In this document: positions 58,144 to 64,000 of the stretch, piece after piece
Layout: every line of letters begins with the position of its first letter
How positions within the stretch are numbered: the stretch's first letter is position 1
Assembly: GCA_008828725.1 (NCBI GenBank)
Contig: MEHQ01000553.1
Location: 230,390-294,389 of the forward strand
Source: Saccharina japonica
Lineage: Eukaryota > Sar > Phaeophyceae > Laminariales > Laminariaceae
DNA: 64,000 nucleotides
Direction: 5' to 3'
Translations under genes and position numbers: made by a program
Notes under the pieces: model-generated
The model's input: the letters and a program-made list of their open reading frames with translations, nothing else
What the model was told of the DNA's origin: nothing
Database searches by the model: none

Positions 58144-59092
58144 TGTATATACTCTTCCACTGGCTTGCCTCAGCGTTTCTCTGGCAGCCTAAGCGGGCAT
58201 AGCAGACGCACACGGGCCGACGACACGACACGGCCTGCTTATGGTGTAAATTATTGTTGTGGTTTTCTCCGTCGTCTTCGGGCTCCTCCTCATCTTATAT
58301 TCATATTTCACAATAGTGGTGATAATACTCCCAGGTATGTTGTTGATGCTGTGTCGTTCTCACATTATCTGATAGCGAAAAACATAGTCCGTGGTCAAAG
58401 GACAGGCTCCAAAAAAACAAGCTCTGGAGTGGAAGAACACCTCAGGGGAAAATAAAACACAAACTCTATAGTGCAACGCAGTACGATATACCATATAACT
58501 GCTGTGGCACATCGTACACCTCAACCAGGAAAACAATAAATCAATCCAAACGGGGAAAAGGAAAGACACAGAGTAAAATGAGAAAGGGGCGGGGGAGGAA
58601 GCAAAAAGGATAAAACGGGGGGGAAAGGGACAAAAAAAGGGGGAAAAGAGGAAAGTCGTGACACAAAAAAAAAGAGAACCGAAAACCAGGCCTAAGAACC
58701 GAAACAAAAGAGACACAAAAAGCAAAGTAAAGTCAGTTAATATCCCAACCAACGGCGAGAGCTAGCTATCTGGGCGCACGTGCGTTCGAGGTAAGCAAAA
58801 ACGAAAATAGGTGAAAATAGCAACAACAAAAATTCGAGAGAGGAAACCAAAATAAGAGAGAGAGAGCGCAAGAAACAGCAAGAAAGAAGGGGGGGAAGAG
58901 GGAAAACGGCTGAGCAAAAAACAACGAAAAAACAAAACAACAGGCGGGAGAGTCATACAGAAATCGGATTCCTGCGTCCCTACGCTAGCCACGTCGGTAC
59001 TTGACAGGCACGCATCACGACGATAATGTTCATATCCAGTACGTTTGGGCAATCCCGCCCATCTGCCCCCCCCTCCCTCTCCCCCCCCCGCC
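58144..59092. other. Region without a recognised gene
   Basis: Purine-rich (AAAAGGGG, GAGAGAG) from 58540 to 58940 on the plus strand. Long minus-strand frames there are low complexity (Phe/Leu/Ser-rich) and not supported. Confidence 0.45.
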
Positions 59093-59611
59093 GTCATATA
59101 AATATTGTATATATTTATAGGTTGGGTTGGCGTCGGTTGGCAACGACGCTGTAAAACACGCCACTCGCTGCGTGGAGCTAGACAACCAGGGTGCCGTTTT
59201 TTTTTGTTTTTTTTTTGGCGGTCACCAAAGCTGGCGGTCGAGTAGATCATTTGTGCGGGGTGGAGAATCTTTGTTCCGCACAAGGGGAATGGTCGTATCA
59301 CGTAGTGTTAATATGGTAAGGCGTCCGCGAGGCAGTTACATAGTAAAACCCATTGCTGTCTCCGGAAGTAGCCACACCAGAAATTAAATTAACTCATTGA
59401 AGCTGTCGGCCATATGCAAGTCCGCCTCAGAGGCGGTTCTTAGCAGGATGCAGCTCACCCTCCATGCGACTCGCCCAATACCTCACGGCGTTTCGCGCTT
59501 GGTGCAAGCAATGTCTGCCTGGTTGGTGAAAACCCAACGCGCTCCGTCCCGGCATTGTAGGGATGCGAGGGTCTATGGTCATATGACTACGGCCGTGCAC
59601 AACATGAGTAC
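59093..59611 (-). repeat. Poly-G-bounded repeat, copy 2 (adjacent to LINE relic)
   Basis: Reverse complement of 16140-16660 over its whole length with few differences, bounded by C runs (G on the minus strand) on both sides. Its position right after the minus-strand reverse-transcriptase relic suggests a LINE 3' region. Confidence 0.75.
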
Positions 59612-59639
59612 ACCCCCCCCCCCCCTCCCTCTCCCAGCC

Positions 59640-60605
59640 CCCAACCCCTCCGCCCCTCCCCCCTGTCGTGCCTCCGCGAAGGCCTTTCCCGGGGCGCATT
59701 GCTGTCAACGGTCCGTGTCTCGTTTGCACCCGAAATCGCCGCATGCCGCTTTGCTGCATCACTTACTTCCGCGTCATGCCATCTAAGCATAACAAGCGCC
59801 ACCAGGTCCTCGACCACTCGAAACTACCGGCCGGCCTTCTGTACTTCATCGCGCCACCCGTCTGGCCTGATGCCGAAGGCCTTGAGGTCCTCCTCGAAGC
59901 GCCCTATCCAGTCCTTCTCCTGTCGAAATAAGGAGCCCCTACCACCTGCCATCTCCCCAACCATCACCCTCCTCGGCAGCCGCTAACCTCCCATGCTTGC
60001 GATGAAGCCAGCGAATAAGATCCTGTGTCTGGCACCGTCCCCTCATTGCCTACGGAGTCTGTCTCGACAAGCGCGCGTGCGTAGGATAGTGTGTGGTCTT
60101 GGCGCTTCCGTTTCCGCCGGCCGAGGCACCGATAGAGCATACTGTGATGGACCTGCCGCAGCCTGACGTAATCAGCTCCTTTCGGGCTCCACGTGACGCA
60201 CCCTTACAGCGCATGTGTCGAGTACATCACCTTTCAGCAGCCGCACCTTGAACCGCAGGCGAACACTAGGGCTTTAATATACTTCCATCTTCTACCGCCC
60301 GGAGTACGGACATGCCCTGTGAAGTCGGCGCCTTGCCCCGACACAAAAATCGATGCTCGCGCTGATGACCCCACCAAAGTACACACACTTGTCCGATTGT
60401 GTGTATACCTAGCCGGATCCAGTGGCGTTCAACGACATGTTATCCCCATCATTGGTTTGCAGGCGCATGATCTCCGTCTTAGCCTCCGATATCACAAGCC
60501 CTAACGCCCCACACGCAGTCACATTCACCGTTATCATCCTCTCCAACCCTAAGATAATCGCGATAAGATGCCTGCATCGTCAGCGTACAGCATTCCCCAT
60601 AACGT
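59640..60605 (-). mobile_element. Decayed LINE (non-LTR retrotransposon) reverse-transcriptase C-terminal part
   Basis: On the minus strand the sequence reads GMLYADDAGILSRL (YADD catalytic box at 60587-60576), then, across several frameshifts and stops, ACGALGLVISEAKTEIMRLQ, then CVYFGGVISASIDF, then ILFAGFIASMGG, and last RFEEDLKAFGI. Order and motifs match the palm-to-thumb and C-terminal part of LINE reverse transcriptases. The N-terminal endonuclease and early RT motifs were not found. It is not functional. Confidence 0.75.
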
Positions 60606-61929
60606 ATGGGCCGCCCCCGTTGATACTCTGGCAACCGACGTTGTATATTTTCTCTACGATAGCTCTCCCCCTTCTATCGTACCTCGGATCTGATGTTAAA
60701 TACCGACACTCAACCACCCCCTTCCTCCCCCCGGCCCCGTTACATACAGCACTATATTACTACAACTAATTTACTCACAATGCTACAACTACTATACGCG
60801 TTGTGTCCTGTTTCTTTTGCTTGTCAAATCGTAGGCCCCATTGGTAAATCTAGCGGCCTGGCGGCGAACTTCATGTCAAGTGCAACTGGTATTCTACATA
60901 CTTCGTCCCTGGTATTTGCTTTACATCCCGTTGTATACTCGTTGCTTTACGTCTACTCCAGCCAGCTCCCCTATCGTTCGTGACTCGGGTTCGGCATGTG
61001 CTTCGCCCCCCCCCCCCCCCCCCCGACTACGCTGCGTGCCATTAAACATAAACCGGGATAAGTGCAGCACATGCTTCCCTCGCTGTCTCGCGTGGCTTGG
61101 ATGTGAGGTTCCCCACGTATTCGCATCGTTTTATTTTGGAACGCGGCTCTGCGTGTTTTGGTGTCGCAGGTATTTCGCACAATTACATATCTAAACGAAA
61201 CCTACTGGTATCAGTTTTTTTTTCGTGGAAACACTTTGTTCGCTGCTTGGCTCTGTTATTCGGGCCGAGGGGGGCTGCTGTGCGCTCCTCTACGCCACGT
61301 ATAGCCACCCACTCGCGGCACGCCCACAAGCATTTCCTCGGAGTGTTTTTTGTATAATTCGATTGGATCAACTTGCACTAGCCCTAAACAAATAACAAAT
61401 GCTTTCTTCTTGGCGATTGGTTGCTTTACCAGTGTGGTGAAACTTCGATTCTATCAATAATACAAAAATCGGCTTCAAATAGAATAGATTTAAAACGGCT
61501 TTTCGTTAAAACAGGTCCTTACAATGTACGCTCGTCTTAGTAATATTTGAGGCATTGAAATTCCGAACGTCTTAAACGCTTCTTCTGTAATGAGTTAATG
61601 CACGACACCATGACCGATATGTTGGAAGACACATGCGGAGGAGCCGGTTGCGGCGGACGACCGGGCGGGCCCTTCCCGTACCGTAGGAGTTCCACTGGAT
61701 GACTCATTGCATACCGCCAAGTATTCGAGCAACAGCTCGCTGGGCTTACTTGTATACCACGGAGCAAAGTATATCCGATAGTCAGGATTATGTACAACTA
61801 ACTACGGCATCACTGTTGTTTACGAACTATGTACTGTCTGTACACCATTACCAACAAATGTGAGTCCACACGCTTTCTCTTGCCGCCCTCTTTACATGTT
61901 GCCTAGGACATCGGTCCCTAAGTCTCACC
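60606..61929. other. Region without a recognised gene; contains a 21-C run
   Basis: Possible further LINE debris on the minus strand up to about 60760, then unique sequence. A run of 21 C at 61004-61024. The segment just before 61930 is the likely promoter and 5' UTR of the signal-peptide exon; no clear TATA box was identified. Confidence 0.4.
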
Positions 61930-61981
61930 ATGCTGTTCGCCAGGTTGTTTCCGCTACTAGCCCTGTTCGTGGGTACGAACG
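61930..61981 (+). CDS. First exon encoding a signal peptide (second secreted-protein gene)
   Basis: ATG in context CTCACCATG opens MLFARLFPLLALFVGTN and is followed by G|GTGAGT, a consensus donor leaving phase 1. One Arg, then a 10-12 residue hydrophobic core and a small-residue end make a typical signal peptide. Downstream sequence to 63.4 kb shows no clear next exon, so the remainder is probably beyond the window or in short exons I could not identify. It may start a paralogue of the LRR gene. Confidence 0.55.
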
Positions 61982-63399
61982 GTGAGTGCCATGACAGCTC
62001 GACCGCGTTTTCCTTTAGTTTTGTTGCCGAGTCGTGTATCGAATGCTGGGCTAAGGGCTATTATTAGTACCGTATACCAGGGTATCAGGTATTTAGTTTC
62101 CTAGTGTACCTCTATTTCCACAAAAACAAAATCAGGAACCAGAAGAAAAATAACAAACGTGTCTTACGAACACAAATCAGGAAATATTACAGAGGGCATC
62201 AAGTAAGGGATGCCTACCCAGCAGTAGTGTATATATTGCTGTTCCTCTTTTGTGAAAAACAAATAAAAAATCAGGAACGTTTGGACACATATTCTTCAAA
62301 GATAACGTTACCAAATATATGGTGGCGATAATCGCGCTGCGTTAAACAAACGTAGGCATGCTACGGAATAGCGCGGGCGTTGATGCGTCTCTCGGGTTTT
62401 AAACTTTCGAACTCGGTAGTTTCAGCGAAAATACGAATTTTGATGAACGCTGCAAGTGCCACGTGATGGTCAATCCTGACGTCTCGAAGTTAAAAAACAA
62501 AACAACAATTGGTTTGGAAAAGTAGCGTTGGGACGACTGCGCGCTAAGGGAATTTGGTAACAGTTTCCCAATTTAGAATAATCTCCCCTTCAGTGTCAAG
62601 ACGATTGGCGTAAGCATACCCCCGTGCCACGGAGGCTGTAGGTTATCCTTCTTCTCCTGCCAAAAGCATGATCATGGCACAGAACGCGCTAGCTGCGATT
62701 AACACTAAATGTTTATTTCGCGCCCGAGATTATTTGTCACCGCCGATTGGGAAACCGGGTAAATGCTCGCACTACTGCTTGTTAGCTATAGTACGAGATA
62801 TACTGTAGCACGGTATCCGACGCTGAACGCCCTATCTCCCATCGAAATTATTTGTTAGTGTAATCAAAACTTGCCCTGTGTGTGGTTTCTTGCGACCAAT
62901 GTTTTTCACGGCACCTCTACCTGAGATTGGTATACTATATACCCGCCCCGAGGGTGTACCCCGCTCCCCCCTGTCTGAAATGTATAGCTATGCCCATTCC
63001 AAGGGGAATCAACTACGAAATCATGTAGACGCACAGCAGCGGAGTGGCCGGGCGCGAAGGCAAGTCGGCTAGAAAAAACAATCAGCACGTTGGAGCGACG
63101 ATTGGAGTACATAGCGCCTACTGCTGTAGTGTGTTGTTTTGAGAGGCATGGTAACAAATGGAGGTGTACCATGTCTTCTTTCTGGGACGTCCCACCGGGG
63201 GATCTCTATACGGACCTCACCTCAAGAACAGATGTTTTTGAGGAAACAACAGGTTCTAATACTAGCACGTGCCCGAAGAACAATTACTATCGCCCAGGTA
63301 TACAAAAAAACGGCAGTGGTGGTTGTGATGGAGGTGGACGTGGTAGAGGGGACTGCTGTGTGGTACTCCTGTTGTCTTGCGCTTTCTTGCTTACTTCGT
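61982..63399 (+). other. Probable first intron of the signal-peptide gene
   Basis: AT-rich. Contains a degenerate local duplication near 62104-62290 (ACAAAATCAGGAACCAGAAG; ATAAAAAATCAGGAACGTTT). Frames at 62878-63072 and 63090-63539 run into repeat sequence and have no recognised domain. Confidence 0.35.
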
Positions 63400-64000
63400 G
63401 TACTCGGGGTATTTACACTCCATGTGCTCCGGGATACTGCTCGTACTCAGAGTATTTCGGGTGTGAATGCTGTCGATACTGCTTGTACTCGGCGTATCTC
63501 GGGGTTCAATATCCTGGAGTACTGCTGTACTCAGAGTGATTTGGGGTTCGATACTTCAAACACTTTCTGTACTCGAAGTATTTAGGGCTCCTGTGCTGCT
63601 CGTACTTTGAGTACTTGGAGTATTTCGGCATTTCGTACTGCGGATAGTTTCCCAACTCGAAGTATTTCAGGGCTTCATACTTCGAGGTAACATTGATACT
63701 AGCAGTATTTTAGGGCTTCATACTTCGAGGTACAACTGATACTACTGTAGCAGCATTTTAGGGTCTTTTGCTTCGAGGTACTTTGGGTAAAAGTATTACT
63801 CGGGGTATTTTATTCGAATGCTGAAGTATTTCGGTGACCAATACCCTCGATTCTCGGAGTACTCCGGGAAATTTAGATGTTCGTACTCCTAGTACTGCTT
63901 GTACTCGAGGATACATACTACTTATACTCCCAGTACACTCGCAGTATTTGGGCCTTGAGTATTTCTCATACTCCAAGCACTCCGAGTATTCAGGCCATCA
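63400..64000 (+). mobile_element. TACTCGGAGTA-family element, copy 6 (runs out of window)
   Basis: Same succession of motifs as copies 3 and 5 (TGTACTCGGGGTATTT, then TTTTATTCGAATGCTGAAGT, then CTTGTACTCGAGGATACATA). More diverged; the right end is beyond the window. Confidence 0.65.

Noticed and set aside
58360..59301. Phe/Leu-rich minus-strand membrane proteins
   Set aside because: Artefact of a purine-rich plus strand; no splice or start context.

Overview
This is a stretch of eukaryotic nuclear DNA: short exons with GT/AG boundaries, long introns, abundant degenerate transposons and minisatellites, and almost no long open frames. The best-supported content is a plus-strand, multi-exon gene whose leucine-rich repeats (LRRs) are encoded one per exon, each exon exactly 72 nt with phase-2 introns on both sides. 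That one-LRR-per-exon pattern is known from brown algae (Ectocarpus receptor families), so a brown alga is the most likely source. This is inference; no species can be named.

Layout. 1-14.3 kb: three and a half tandem copies of a cassette of three LRR exons (types A, B, C) with their introns, spaced about 3.4-5.3 kb. Fourteen LRR exons in the window look intact and two have lost the splice donor GT. 14.7-21.4 kb: five single, more divergent LRR exons, with LINE-related repeats and a 1.26-kb array of 30-bp repeats in their introns. 22.5 kb: a short exon that caps the LRR stack. 24.4-34.1 kb: phase-compatible exons for a Ser/Thr-rich stalk, an EGF-like module, a short linker, and a final exon with an unidentified domain, a Thr/Pro linker and a carbohydrate-binding-like beta-sandwich. 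That last exon carries an apparent frameshift.

34-46 kb is mostly decayed mobile DNA, including a Ty1/copia Gag-protease relic (40.1-41.8 kb) and an unrecognised minus-strand reading frame (44.9-45.6 kb). 47.8-53.6 kb is a nest of terminal-inverted-repeat elements: a family built from a TACTCGGAGTA motif, interrupted by another element, which is itself interrupted by a third with a 21-bp inverted repeat and perfect 8-bp target duplications. 57.4-58.1 kb is another small inverted-repeat element. 59.1-60.6 kb is a minus-strand LINE reverse-transcriptase relic with a repeated poly-G-bounded tail. At 61.93 kb a signal-peptide exon with a good splice donor suggests the start of a second secreted-protein gene running rightward out of the window.

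Taken together, the locus looks like an extracellular LRR/EGF/glycan-binding protein whose LRR part is growing by tandem duplication of exon cassettes and decaying by splice-site loss. Because all LRR exons are symmetric and in the same phase, whole LRRs can be added, skipped or exchanged without breaking the frame. The 5' end of the gene (signal peptide) lies left of the window.
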